A stretch of 16,773 nt of DNA from T1SED10-198M sp003554345 [NCBI: Candidatus Sumerlaeota bacterium] (GCA_003554345.1 PWGE01000162.1:1-16773); one strand, 5' to 3'. Counted from the stretch's first letter, positions 7,578 to 15,570 are shown. Notes: a model not told the origin generated them from the sequence alone. Program-made: numbers and translations.

Positions 7578-8577
7578 ATATAATTCTCCCAACTGAAGTT
7601 TGTAAGACGGTGGTTACTTCAATATCCACTGTTGTGCCAATAGCATCGACTCCATCTTCTACCACTACCATGGTACCGTCTTCCATATATCCGACACCCT
7701 GTTCCCGGTCTTTCCCTCTTTTATAAACAAATATACGAAGTTTTTCCCCGGGAAGAATCTGCGGTTTTAAAGCAGTAGCAAGATCATTAATATTCAGCAC
7801 TTCTATATTCTGTACAGTGGCAACACGGTTTAAATTGTAATCTGTGGTTAAAAGACTGCCCTCCATTTTTTTTGCTAATTCTACCAGTTTTCGGTCTACT
7901 TCATCAACATCCGGGAAATCTATATCGATTATTTCTACTTCGATATCATCTTTTTTTTGCAGAGAGTTCAATACATCCAGTCCCCGGCGTCCTTTTTTCC
8001 GCTTGAGATCTTCATGAGAGTCGGCGATCGACTGAAGTTCTTTCAGGACGAACTGGGGGATAATAAACTTTCCGCCAAGAAAATGGGACTTTATAATATC
8101 GACAATTCGACCATCAATTAAAACGCTTGTATCCACGATTTTTACTTTTTTCTTTTCGGTAGAAGGGGGATTCAATAATTGTATTTTAGAAAAGTCAACG
8201 TATTTAGACTGAGAAGCCGCTAATACAGCGCCTGTATACCCAAAAATGAGGTTGAGTATTGCACGCAAGGTGACATCTTCATGAAAAGCAGGAGGAAAGG
8301 AAAGAGAGATGAGCTGAGCCAGAATCAAACCGTAGAGGAGTCCTAATGAGCCTAAAAAGAGAATCTTGGTGGATACCCGGAGCAGTCTTGTTTCCAGGAT
8401 GACGACCAGACTTGCTGTGACTGCTCCAAGCAGGAAACCAATATAGGGTGTTGTAACACGATGTCCGCCCCAGGGCAGTCCTACTGCAACAAATAAATAT
8501 GCCATAAAACCTATCAGTAAAATGAAAGCAATACGGATGGCATAACATAACATGTTATCACTGAATAATTTTTTCAT
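7558..8577 (-). CDS. membrane protein with PIN and TRAM domains (YacL family)
   Basis: A 339-residue protein resembling Bacillus YacL, whose family is thought to act on RNA or nucleic acid at the membrane; the exact substrate is not known to me. Four hydrophobic segments lie at about 13-33, 43-61, 70-92 and 104-121. The PIN nuclease-like domain (about 146-268) has the acidic residues Asp149 in KIVDTSVLIDGRI, Glu180 in VLKELQ, and Asp246 in LLTTDYNLN. The C-terminal TRAM domain (about 276-336) includes the GVGYMEDGTMVVVEDG stretch, a probable RNA-binding beta barrel. The ATG is preceded by GAGG (8586-8589), which overlaps the radA stop codon, so coupling to radA is likely. The order radA, PIN-TRAM, ispD, ispF is also known from Firmicutes. 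Confidence 0.92.
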   Translation of the reverse strand: MKKLFSDNMLCYAIRIAFILLIGFMAYLFVAVGLPWGGHRVTTPYIGFLLGAVTASLVVILETRLLRVSTKILFLGSLGLLYGLILAQLISLSFPPAFHEDVTLRAILNLIFGYTGAVLAASQSKYVDFSKIQLLNPPSTEKKKVKIVDTSVLIDGRIVDIIKSHFLGGKFIIPQFVLKELQSIADSHEDLKRKKGRRGLDVLNSLQKKDDIEVEIIDIDFPDVDEVDRKLVELAKKMEGSLLTTDYNLNRVATVQNIEVLNINDLATALKPQILPGEKLRIFVYKRGKDREQGVGYMEDGTMVVVEDGVDAIGTTVDIEVTTVLQTSVGRIIFGRINP

Positions 8578-8587
8578 AATAATAACC

Positions 8588-9976
8588 TCATCTGTACTGT
8601 AATAAATTTTCTAAACATTCACTTAACTTACCAAAAGAATGAAGCTGTAAGCCGGTATTATCTTTTTCAACCTCCGGTGAGGTTTTTGAAAGATAAACTT
8701 CTTGAAATCCCATTTTTTTCAACTCATTCAGGCGTTTTGTCAACTGTGTGGGACTACGCAATCCTCCTGTTAAAGCTATTTCTCCCATAAAAGCCGCTCG
8801 ATGGGGAAGGGTTACGTTGTAATGACTGCTCCAGATAGCATAGGCACATGCCAAGTCGACAAATGGTTCAATAACTTTTAATCCTCCTACCACGTTGAGA
8901 TAGATATCATACTGCGTGAGCTGTACTTTTAAATACTTTTCCAGCACAGCAACGATCAGCGATAGGCGCTTCTGGTCAATACCGGATGCCATTCGTTTGG
9001 GAAAAGAAAAACCGCCGTTAAAGGTTGTCAGAGCCTGTACTTCTACGACGATAACCCTTGTTCCTTCGAGGGTGGGTACAAAAGCGCAACCAGGTTCCAG
9101 GTGGTTTTTTTCAGGATGTGAAAAGAAAGAAAGATCCTGGAGTTCCTGTAATCCTTCTCCGGTCATTTCAAATATTCCCACTTCATTCGTTGTCCCAAAG
9201 CGATTTTTAACCGCCCGTAATATTCGAATTTGGGAATCCTTGTCTCCTTCAAAGTATAAAACAGTATCTACAATGTGTTCCAGGACACGGGGACCTGCCA
9301 CTACACCTTCTTTGGTGACATGGCCTATGAGAAATACAGGAACCTGTAGATTTTTCGAAAACTCTAAAAATCTCAGGGCTGATTCTCTGACCTGAGATAC
9401 CGTACCCGGTGCCGATTGAATTTCCTGGCAAAATACTGTTTGTATGGAATCAACAATAATTAAATCAGGGACATTCATGTCAAGGTATTCAAAAATGGCA
9501 TCCAGGTCATTTTCGGGAAATAGTAAGATATCGGGTGTGAGGCAGTTCAAACGTTCAGCCCGGGCTTTTATTTGAGAAGCTGATTCCTCTGCTGTAATAT
9601 AAAGGACTCTTTTCCCCTGCCGGGCACTCAAATATGCAACCTGCAGTAAAAGGGTGGATTTTCCAATACCGGGTTCTCCCCCCAGTAAAATAAACGCTCC
9701 TTCTGCTACTCCTTCACCGAGTACGGAGTCCAGCTCGGACATTCCTATTTTCCACCTTATAGCAGGATCCCGGACGACTTCATCGAGTGGTACCGGATCA
9801 ACGGAAGTATTTTCCCTGAAAAAAGATCTTGTTGTTTTATGCTGAGACGCCGGGGCTTTTCTTTGCTCTTCAAAGGCACTCCAAGTACTGCAGTCCGGAC
9901 AGCGTCCAAGCCATTTCGAAGAGGCATAGCCACAGCTTGTACATATGAATTGTGTTGTTATTTTTTTTGCCATCAT
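8588..9976 (-). CDS. radA: DNA repair protein RadA (Sms)
   Basis: RadA helps branch migration and processing of recombination intermediates together with RecA. The 462 residues carry the N-terminal four-cysteine zinc finger (Cys12, 15, 26, 29 in CTSCGY...CPDC), a RecA-like ATPase with Walker A GEPGIGKST at 100-108 and Walker B DLIIVDS at 171-177, the RadA-specific KNRFG motif at 257-261, and a C-terminal Lon-protease-like domain (about 290-460) without expected protease activity. The start ATGATG at 9976/9973 leaves two choices. Seven bases separate it from the upstream gene stop. No strong ribosome binding site is visible, so re-initiation after the upstream gene is possible. Confidence 0.97.
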   Translation of the reverse strand: MMAKKITTQFICTSCGYASSKWLGRCPDCSTWSAFEEQRKAPASQHKTTRSFFRENTSVDPVPLDEVVRDPAIRWKIGMSELDSVLGEGVAEGAFILLGGEPGIGKSTLLLQVAYLSARQGKRVLYITAEESASQIKARAERLNCLTPDILLFPENDLDAIFEYLDMNVPDLIIVDSIQTVFCQEIQSAPGTVSQVRESALRFLEFSKNLQVPVFLIGHVTKEGVVAGPRVLEHIVDTVLYFEGDKDSQIRILRAVKNRFGTTNEVGIFEMTGEGLQELQDLSFFSHPEKNHLEPGCAFVPTLEGTRVIVVEVQALTTFNGGFSFPKRMASGIDQKRLSLIVAVLEKYLKVQLTQYDIYLNVVGGLKVIEPFVDLACAYAIWSSHYNVTLPHRAAFMGEIALTGGLRSPTQLTKRLNELKKMGFQEVYLSKTSPEVEKDNTGLQLHSFGKLSECLENLLQYR

Positions 9977-9983
9977 TAATAAG

Positions 9984-10631
9984 TTAACTTATCTTGCGTA
10001 TACGTTCAATTTCTCCTAAGACAACTAATTTATCCGAATGCTGGAGAATAGTATCCGGATTGGGGTTTACGTCTATCTCTTCTTTGGAGGAGCCACGCCG
10101 TAAAGCAATAATATTCATTTTATATCGTTTCCTGAAATCACTATTGGAAATAGATTTATTGAGAACCTCTTTTGGGGGGCTTATTTCAGCAATGCTGTAC
10201 TTATCTGATAGACTTAAATAATCGCTGATATCTGGATGTAAGATGTTTTGGGCTAATTTCTCCCCCATTTCAATCTCTGGAAATATAACTTTCGTAGCTC
10301 CCAGTTTTTTTAAAATTTTAGCTCTTATTCTATTGTCTGCTTTAACAATTACTTTTTTAATGCCAATATCCAGTACAATCATCAAGCTGAGAATGGTGGC
10401 TTCAAAATCTTCTCCTATGCAGATAATGACAGCATCAAAGTCAGTAGTGATAAGAGCGCGTAAACTTTTTTCATCAAGAGCATCTGCTGTTACAGCATGA
10501 CTGACCTCTCCGGAAATATCCTGGATACGCTCTTCGCTGTTGTCTATTGCCAGTACTTCACAGTTGTTTTTGACCAGGGGGGTTGCAACAGCCTCACCGA
10601 ATTTCCCCAGTCCTATAACGGCATATTGCAT
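9984..10631 (-). CDS. potassium uptake regulator, RCK domains (KtrA/TrkA-like)
   Basis: A soluble regulator of a potassium channel or transporter that senses nucleotides. It has 215 residues. The N-terminal Rossmann RCK_N domain carries GLGKFG (GxGxxG, 7-12) and an acidic residue (Asp30) at the end of strand 2. The RCK_C domain occupies about 135-215 (DKYSIAEISPP to DKLVVLGEIERI). One RCK_N/RCK_C pair points to KtrA-type proteins; full TrkA has two pairs. The partner membrane subunit (KtrB/TrkH) is not in this window. I chose the ATG at 10631, because TAAGGA seven bases upstream is a good ribosome binding site and contains the grpE stop codon; a TTG at 10661 lies inside grpE. Confidence 0.92.
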   Translation of the reverse strand: MQYAVIGLGKFGEAVATPLVKNNCEVLAIDNSEERIQDISGEVSHAVTADALDEKSLRALITTDFDAVIICIGEDFEATILSLMIVLDIGIKKVIVKADNRIRAKILKKLGATKVIFPEIEMGEKLAQNILHPDISDYLSLSDKYSIAEISPPKEVLNKSISNSDFRKRYKMNIIALRRGSSKEEIDVNPNPDTILQHSDKLVVLGEIERIRKIS

Positions 10632-10641
10632 AATATTATCC

Positions 10642-11343
10642 TTACCTGGCAACTTTGACAAGAGTGGGTTTCAGAACTCTGTCCTTGTAAATGTATCCGG
10701 GCTGCAATTCTTCCACCACTTCCATGGGTTCAGCTCCGTCTACTTCTTCGTAAAGTACTGCTTCGTGATAGTTTGGGTCAAATTTATTTCCTGCAGCTTT
10801 TATCTTCTGAAACCCGTACTTTTGCAGGAGCTCGGAAAAACTGTTAAAAATGAACTCTACGCCTTCTCTAATAGAATCAATGTTTTGAGTATTGTCGATG
10901 GCGTTGAGAGCATGTAAAAAATTGTCATAAACAGGGACAATATTCTTGAAGAAATCTTCAAGGGCATATTTTTCAATGTTTTTCTTTTCGCGTACAATTC
11001 GTTTGCGATAATTATCAAATTCAGCCTGCAATCGTAAGAGTTGCTCCCGATATTCTTCTGCTTGTTCCTCAATTTGCCGCAGAGCGCTTTTGCATTCGGT
11101 AGCTTTATCAACATGTTGCTTCAGTTTTTCCAGCTCTTCCTCACTGATCTGAACCACATATTCTTCATCTTCAGTGGAAGATTCTTTCTCTTTCCCCTTT
11201 TGTTTTTGTTCTGTATATTCTTTTTGATTTTCCTTGTTTTTCTTTTTATATTTTTCCATATTTTCCTTTTCTTCTATGATTTCTATATCTTCTTCGTTCA
11301 ATTTTTCTTCCTTTCTTTGTTGTCTCTTCTTTTTTGCTGACAT
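10642..11343 (-). CDS. grpE: GrpE, nucleotide exchange factor for Hsp70
   Basis: GrpE releases ADP from DnaK. Of 233 residues, about the first 85 are a very charged Lys/Glu-rich extension, followed by the long dimerising helix (about 75-140, with RLQAEFDNYRKRIVREKKN) and the C-terminal beta domain ending in VLKPTLVKVAR. The conserved VYDNFLHAL and NYHEAVLYEE blocks are present. The ATG is preceded by AAAAGGAG (11351-11358) at seven bases. Unusually for grpE, neither dnaK nor dnaJ is adjacent; it sits between a zinc peptidase and ktrA. The Hsp70/J pair at the left edge is about 10 kb away in a separate transcription unit. Confidence 0.96.
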   Translation of the reverse strand: MSAKKKRQQRKEEKLNEEDIEIIEEKENMEKYKKKNKENQKEYTEQKQKGKEKESSTEDEEYVVQISEEELEKLKQHVDKATECKSALRQIEEQAEEYREQLLRLQAEFDNYRKRIVREKKNIEKYALEDFFKNIVPVYDNFLHALNAIDNTQNIDSIREGVEFIFNSFSELLQKYGFQKIKAAGNKFDPNYHEAVLYEEVDGAEPMEVVEELQPGYIYKDRVLKPTLVKVAR

Positions 11344-11371
11344 ATAATAACTCCTTTTAGAAATTGAATGT

Positions 11372-12049
11372 TTATCTTCTTCGCGCCAGGGTGAGAAAAT
11401 ACAAAAGCTGCAAAACAGCTGTTAAAGCTGCCGCTACATAGGTGAGGGCAGCAGCATTCAAGACTTTCTTTACACCGCCCAGTTCTTCGGTACTGAGGTA
11501 GTGATAATTTCCGATAGCCTGAACCGCCCGCTTACTGGCATTGAACTCCACCGGGAGAGTGATGAGATAAAATACAACGGCTACAGAAAAGAATAAAATA
11601 CCGAGTTCAATGAGACCAGCGGCATCAAAAATGAGACCAATGAAAATGAGAGGGATGGCTCCCCTGGAGCCAATATTGGCGAGGGGGACAATACTGTTTC
11701 TCAGGCGTAAAGGGACATAGTTACGACTGTGTTGAATGGCGTGACCCACTTCGTGGGCTGCTATTCCTACTGCTGCAATAGTAGAACCACGGTATACATC
11801 CTCTGAGAGATTAAGGGTTTTTTTCACGGGATTATAATGGTCGGACAGAACACCCTGTGTTACCTGGATGGTTACGTCATGAATGCCCATCGTTTCAAGA
11901 ATATGGCGGGCCATCTCATATCCTGAGATATTTGCCTGGAGAGATATTTTAGAATATTTTGCATAGCGTGACTTAACCATCCCCTGTGCGTACATGGTTA
12001 ACAATATAGCAGGTAACAGCATAATCCAATATATGGGGTCAAAAAACAT
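11372..12049 (-). CDS. membrane zinc metallopeptidase (YugP-like)
   Basis: A 225-residue membrane protein of the neutral zinc metallopeptidase family related to Bacillus YugP. The metal-binding and catalytic motif HEVGH lies at 99-103 (AAHEVGHAIQH), and the likely third ligand is the Glu in LPVEFNASKRA. Hydrophobic segments lie at the N-terminus (about 5-23), at about 128-165 and near the C-terminus (about 190-222). The substrate is unknown. The ATG at 12049 has a near-perfect ribosome binding site, AAGGAGG (12056-12062), at six bases. It follows batE after only 27 bases, but those bases carry one arm of a long inverted repeat. Confidence 0.93.
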   Translation of the reverse strand: MFFDPIYWIMLLPAILLTMYAQGMVKSRYAKYSKISLQANISGYEMARHILETMGIHDVTIQVTQGVLSDHYNPVKKTLNLSEDVYRGSTIAAVGIAAHEVGHAIQHSRNYVPLRLRNSIVPLANIGSRGAIPLIFIGLIFDAAGLIELGILFFSVAVVFYLITLPVEFNASKRAVQAIGNYHYLSTEELGGVKKVLNAAALTYVAAALTAVLQLLYFLTLARRR

Positions 12050-12064
12050 ATGTTTCCTCCTTGA

Positions 12065-12089
12065 TGAATTGATATATTATATCAATTCA
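12065..12089. repeat. 25-bp inverted repeat over the batE stop codon
   Basis: Two exact 12-base arms, TGAATTGATATA (12065-12076) and TATATCAATTCA (12078-12089), surround a single central base. One arm codes for the end of BatE, the stop codon sits at the centre, and the other arm runs to within a few bases of the AAGGAGG site of the next gene. As minus-strand RNA it could form a 10-bp hairpin with a five-base loop. It has no T-run in that direction, so it looks more like a processing/stability element or an operator than a terminator. Confidence 0.6.
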
Positions 12090-12832
12090 AAACAATTTTT
12101 TAAAATCCACCCTTTTTTCTCTTCAGTAGCTGCCTTTTTCCACTGTCCCCTTTTTTCCTGTATGGTGATTTCTGTGCCCTCTCTCAAAGTCATAATAGAA
12201 GAGTGGTGAGAGCCGGGGAGTTCATACATGACAGCTTCTTCGATAATCAGTCCTCTGGGTTGCATTGTTCTGGTGTATGTATGAGCAAATAACATGCCAA
12301 AAGAGGCAATAGTGACAATTCCCAGTGCAAAAAAGATGCGAAAGCGACGATAACGGCTATATCCCTTTATATAAAGCACCAATGATAACCCCCATAGTAC
12401 CATCCAGGAACCTTCCAGCAGATTACTGAAGTCTCTCCACGTAAAAGTGGATGGAAAAAATAAGTAATAAAAGGGAGGGGATGAGTCTACTGGTATATTC
12501 ATCTTTTCCTGAAGATGAATTTTTCTCTGATGAAGTGGGTCAAAATGAGGCAAATACTTGAGTCCTCTCTTGTAATAAAGTAAGGCATAAGGATAGTCCT
12601 TAGCTTCTTCGTGTACAATTCCCAGGTTGTAGTAGAGTGCCCCATTTTCACCTAATGTAAGTGCTTTTTTGAGGGTTTCAGCAGTATTATGCAAATGTAT
12701 TTCATCGCGGTACTCCTTGTATTTTTCATAACTGTTTTCTGCTTCATCGATAAGTGTTACCAGGGACTCATTCGCTGCCGGTAAAAGCTTCGGTAAAAAT
12801 GTCAAAAGTAATAATATGATGACACACTTCAT
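12077..12832 (-). CDS. batE: BatE, TPR and SH3-like domain envelope protein
   Basis: The last Bat cluster gene, of 251 residues. A signal peptide covers about 1-20. A TPR-like region follows (about 25-110, with NGALYYNLGIVHEEAKDYPYALLYYKRGLKYLP). Two membrane helices lie at about 139-155 and 164-184, and an SH3-like domain ends the protein (about 192-251, with PRGLIIEEAVMYELPG and GWILKN). This order is the one usual for BatE. Its role is presumably scaffolding in the membrane Bat complex, which is linked to oxygen or stress tolerance in Bacteroides and Leptospira but is poorly understood. Its ATG overlaps the stop of the second batD frame as ATGA, which supports that this frame is really translated. 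Confidence 0.88.
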   Translation of the reverse strand: MKCVIILLLLTFLPKLLPAANESLVTLIDEAENSYEKYKEYRDEIHLHNTAETLKKALTLGENGALYYNLGIVHEEAKDYPYALLYYKRGLKYLPHFDPLHQRKIHLQEKMNIPVDSSPPFYYLFFPSTFTWRDFSNLLEGSWMVLWGLSLVLYIKGYSRYRRFRIFFALGIVTIASFGMLFAHTYTRTMQPRGLIIEEAVMYELPGSHHSSIMTLREGTEITIQEKRGQWKKAATEEKKGWILKNCFELI

Positions 12833-13227
12833 TTTATATCTCTCACTAAATGGTTCAAGATGCTCCTGTCTTGGGCGGTCAACGACCCTCTTCCGTACAG
12901 GGACATTTGTAATCTGTGTAACACTTCTTCAATCTGGGGAGGGGAAAGATAAGTATAAGAAGAGAAAAAAGCCGCCATGTTGCCGGGCATGGAAGATTCG
13001 CTTCTGGTTTGAAGATGGTAGAAAGTTCTCAAATACTTATAAGCCTGGTATTTGTCAATTTCCTGAGGAGATAACGACAGGAGTTGGGTACGAGTCTTTT
13101 TTAGTTCTCTTAAAGGAGAATACTTTGAATGAGAAAGAAAGAAAAGATGCCTTTTTGTGAGGAAGTACCAGAAGAAAAAAATACAAGGCGGAAGAATCCA
13201 CAAAAGAGGGGAAAGGGTCCTTTTCAT
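12829..13227 (-). CDS. batD: BatD C-terminal part (membrane helix and cytoplasmic tail), in a shifted frame
   Basis: This frame codes for a strong membrane helix (PLLWILPPCIFFFWYFL), a basic stop-transfer KR, and a hydrophilic helical tail (about 100 residues ending in SILNHLVRDIK). That is the expected C-terminus of BatD. It lies +1 relative to the periplasmic BatD frame, and both join cleanly near 13208; joined they give about 554 residues, a usual BatD length. Read alone it could start at the ATG at 13227, preceded by GGGGAGAGG at six bases, giving a 132-residue protein. Its TGA overlaps the batE start as ATGA. Whether it is made by frameshifting, by internal start, or only appears split through a sequence error cannot be told here. 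Confidence 0.75.
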   Translation of the reverse strand: MKRTLSPLLWILPPCIFFFWYFLTKRHLFFLSHSKYSPLRELKKTRTQLLSLSPQEIDKYQAYKYLRTFYHLQTRSESSMPGNMAAFFSSYTYLSPPQIEEVLHRLQMSLYGRGSLTAQDRSILNHLVRDIK

Positions 13228-14494
13228 ACAAAGCCTCTCCCCTGTAAAAACTAAGAGGAGTGGATGGGATTGGTTCATCTTCAGCAGAAGGAAGGGGTTT
13301 TTCTAGAATATCCAAAGGAACAATGTCTAAGGGAATGGGGGCTGTTTCGGTTTCTACATATTTTTCAACTTCAGGGTCGAAAAAGGTAAGAGAAAAGGGC
13401 GGCAGGTAATCGCTTTCTGTATCGGTAGCCCGCAAAATATAACGATATCGTACAGAATCTTCTGTATAATAAGTGCTTAAGTGGTCTTTTTCAACTATGA
13501 AATTGTCCAGGGCAGGGTGTTTTTCCAGCGAAGGAGAGCTGATAAGGGGTAAATCACCTTTTCCCTGTATGATATAATCAAGCGTAATAGGATCGCCCGG
13601 ATAAGCTTCTTTCTTATCTATTTCAACATGTAGTGAATACTGGCCTACTGCTGTGTCCCGATAATTATCGGGAGGTTCGGGTAGTGGCCGTGGTGTAATG
13701 TTTTTGGCTTCATGATAAAAATGGAAAGGACGTTTTTTTTCGTCAGGAAAAGAAAGTTTGAAGCCGCCGGAAACTTCTGGAATAATCTTTTCATCAGTGG
13801 TGCGAGGGGTGATAAGTAAAGGGATGGTGTATACCTGGTAGGTGTGGTTGTTTACCTCTTTTCTCTCGAATTTTGCTTTTACAGCATGAGAAGTTACGAT
13901 ATCGTACAATTCAACGGTGTACTCAGCATCGGCAAGAAATTGCCTGTCTGGGATATAGCGCAGTTGTTTATCCCTCCCCAGAATTGGCAGGTAAAGAGCG
14001 TATTTAAGAGCCCTGTCAGCCAGAAAAATTTGATATTGTAAGGCTATTTGCTCCCCTACATAAGGTGTTTTTGTCGAAAGGTTTACCTCAATAAAGCCCG
14101 CTTTTTGCTCAGGCTTTTGGGCGGTGATCGTAAAATCCGGTAGGGTATATTCTTCAGTCGCTCCTTCAATATGGACACCTGAAATATGAAATGTGCCTTC
14201 GCTTAATGTGAGGAAAGGTTGAGTATATACTTTTTTCTTTCTTCTTACTTGTTCTCCTTCCTGGTTGAGGACTTTATAATGGAGGCTGCTTTCGGCTTTT
14301 CCCCATTGTATTCCTTCTACTGAAGGAAACGTGATTTTCAGATCTTCAGGGGGTTCTGTGATGGTGATGTTGACTTTTCCCAGTTCCTGTAAAAATACGG
14401 TGTCCGGCGATAGATTAAAGGTGATATTTTCCTCTTCCAGGGCACAAAGAGTAATGGTGAGAAAAAGTAACGTATAAACGAGGCATGTCCTCAC
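13055..14494 (-). CDS. batD: BatD periplasmic part, frame runs out after an apparent frameshift
   Basis: The N-terminal part of BatD, a secreted then membrane-anchored protein of the Bat complex. A signal peptide (about 1-18, CLVYTLLFLTITLCA) precedes beta-rich domains of BatD type: VNITITEPPEDLKITFP, an LSTKTPYVGEQIALQYQIFL repeat unit and YPGDPITLDYIIQGKGDLPL. Up to about residue 429 (YEKDPFP) it looks genuine. The last 50 or so residues (SSALYFFLLVLPHKK onwards, rich in Phe and Ser) look out of frame and end at 13055, overlapping the real-looking C-terminal frame. I chose the GTG at 14494, which overlaps the batC stop as GTGA; a TTG at 14497 is possible. The true full gene is probably 12829-14494. 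Confidence 0.82.
   Translation of the reverse strand: MRTCLVYTLLFLTITLCALEEENITFNLSPDTVFLQELGKVNITITEPPEDLKITFPSVEGIQWGKAESSLHYKVLNQEGEQVRRKKKVYTQPFLTLSEGTFHISGVHIEGATEEYTLPDFTITAQKPEQKAGFIEVNLSTKTPYVGEQIALQYQIFLADRALKYALYLPILGRDKQLRYIPDRQFLADAEYTVELYDIVTSHAVKAKFERKEVNNHTYQVYTIPLLITPRTTDEKIIPEVSGGFKLSFPDEKKRPFHFYHEAKNITPRPLPEPPDNYRDTAVGQYSLHVEIDKKEAYPGDPITLDYIIQGKGDLPLISSPSLEKHPALDNFIVEKDHLSTYYTEDSVRYRYILRATDTESDYLPPFSLTFFDPEVEKYVETETAPIPLDIVPLDILEKPLPSAEDEPIPSTPLSFYRGEALYEKDPFPSFVDSSALYFFLLVLPHKKASFLSFSFKVFSFKRTKKDSYPTPVVISSGN
13204..13217 (-). other. probable frameshift site in batD
   Basis: On the coding strand the sequence here is CCCTTTCCCCTCTT, three neighbouring runs. Reading CCC at 13210-13208 and then skipping one T moves the ribosome from the periplasmic frame to the membrane-helix frame, giving DPFP followed by LLWILPPC. 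Removal of one C or T from the runs has the same effect. The tRNA-Pro on CCC-T is a known type of +1 slip context, but no pause codon or stop follows directly, so a mutation or sequencing error is equally possible. Confidence 0.7.
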
Positions 14495-15570
14495 CAATCT
14501 TTTATTCCCTCCTCATACAAATCTTTTTTGCGTGGTGTATACTCGTACTCTTTGTAGCTTCTTTCTTGCTGTTCCATCCCTTTTTCTTTGAAGTACCTTT
14601 CCATTTCCTTTCGTTTTTCCTCTAATAACTGAAAAGCTTTTGATTTATCAAATTCTGCAGGAGAAGGTGCGGTACTTTCAGTTATTTGTCTTGCTGGAAA
14701 AGGAGGCAATGCTTCTTCTCTTCCGGAAAGTTCCCTCAGCAGGTTTTGAGTACTATGGGAGACCTTCTCAAGAGCTTCGAGAGAAGGATGAGGGGATTCT
14801 TTTTTGCAATTATAGATATGATCGAGAATTTCTTCAAGATGTGCAATAACTTTACTGCGTTCTAAGGGTTCTTTAAAAAATTCTGAAGAGTGGGGCTGCT
14901 GGAAAATAGATGAGTCTCTTCCAATGTGCAGGGCGGTTTGAAGGGTCTCTTCAATCTCATTCCATTCTCTCTTTTTTACATCTTTTTCCGTTAAGTTCTG
15001 GCAATGACTGACGACATGTTGCAGAGACCGGATGAATACATCATGCTCTTCTCTTCTTTCTTCAGCCGGCCTGATATATTTTTCCAGTTTGTGTCCCATG
15101 TGGTGAAGATCATTTTGAGCATGTGAAAACTTGATTTCTAACTGGCTATTGGCCATAGGGACTGCTGAGGCAAGAAAATTCTGATAGTGCATGATAGCCT
15201 TTTCCAGCAGAAATATTCTATCCTCCAGCGGTTTCTGATTAAAAGCCTGAGAATAAGATTTGCCCTGATAGTATTCTGCTTTCCAATAGGAGTCTTGTGA
15301 GGGATCTCCAAGGCATTTCTGGTAAGCACCCCACTTTTCAGCAGCTTTTCTGTATTCTTTCTGTTCAAAGAAAATGACAGCCTGGTTCCAGGATGCGGTG
15401 GGAAGGTATGCGGTATCCTCTTGCCTCTCTATTCTTTGATATATCTCCAGGGCTTTTTCCCGATCACCTCTTTGATAATAATTGCCGGCAGTCTCGAGAG
15501 CGGCTTTTATGCTCCCTGTAAACACAATGACAAGCAGTATAACAAGCCCGCTCTTTTTCAGAACCATCAT
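14491..15570 (-). CDS. batC: BatC-like TPR protein
   Basis: A 359-residue exported protein with a signal peptide (about 1-23, LVILLVIVFTGSIKA). TPR-like helices follow (about 24-130: NYYQRGDREKALEIYQRI, ASWNQAVIFFEQKEYRKAAEKW, EYYQGKSY). The middle is a long helical, charged region (about 130-280). The C-terminal Lys/Glu-rich segment ends in IKDW, and a terminal KDW is common in BatC. It is longer than many BatC proteins, the additional part being the helical middle. The ATG overlaps the batB stop as ATGA, and the stop overlaps the batD GTG. Probable role: periplasmic TPR scaffold between the VWA proteins and BatD. Name by position and C-terminus; the fold itself is only inferred. Confidence 0.82.
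   Translation of the reverse strand: MMVLKKSGLVILLVIVFTGSIKAALETAGNYYQRGDREKALEIYQRIERQEDTAYLPTASWNQAVIFFEQKEYRKAAEKWGAYQKCLGDPSQDSYWKAEYYQGKSYSQAFNQKPLEDRIFLLEKAIMHYQNFLASAVPMANSQLEIKFSHAQNDLHHMGHKLEKYIRPAEERREEHDVFIRSLQHVVSHCQNLTEKDVKKREWNEIEETLQTALHIGRDSSIFQQPHSSEFFKEPLERSKVIAHLEEILDHIYNCKKESPHPSLEALEKVSHSTQNLLRELSGREEALPPFPARQITESTAPSPAEFDKSKAFQLLEEKRKEMERYFKEKGMEQQERSYKEYEYTPRKKDLYEEGIKDW

Noticed and set aside
8916-9395. 159-residue plus-strand frame opposite radA
   Set aside because: Shadow of radA, which has complete zinc finger, Walker and KNRFG motifs on the other strand.
9979-9992. 14-bp perfect palindrome ATAAGTTAACTTAT at the ktrA/radA junction
   Set aside because: No loop for an RNA hairpin, partly coding, AT-rich; may be chance. 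Kept only as a note.
11041-11340. 99-residue Phe-rich plus-strand frame
   Set aside because: Antisense shadow of the Lys/Glu-rich N-terminus of grpE; the Phe richness is the complement of AAA/GAA codons.
12816-13160. 114-residue plus-strand frame
   Set aside because: Lies opposite the batD/batE junction, no domain, no ribosome binding site; a shadow frame.
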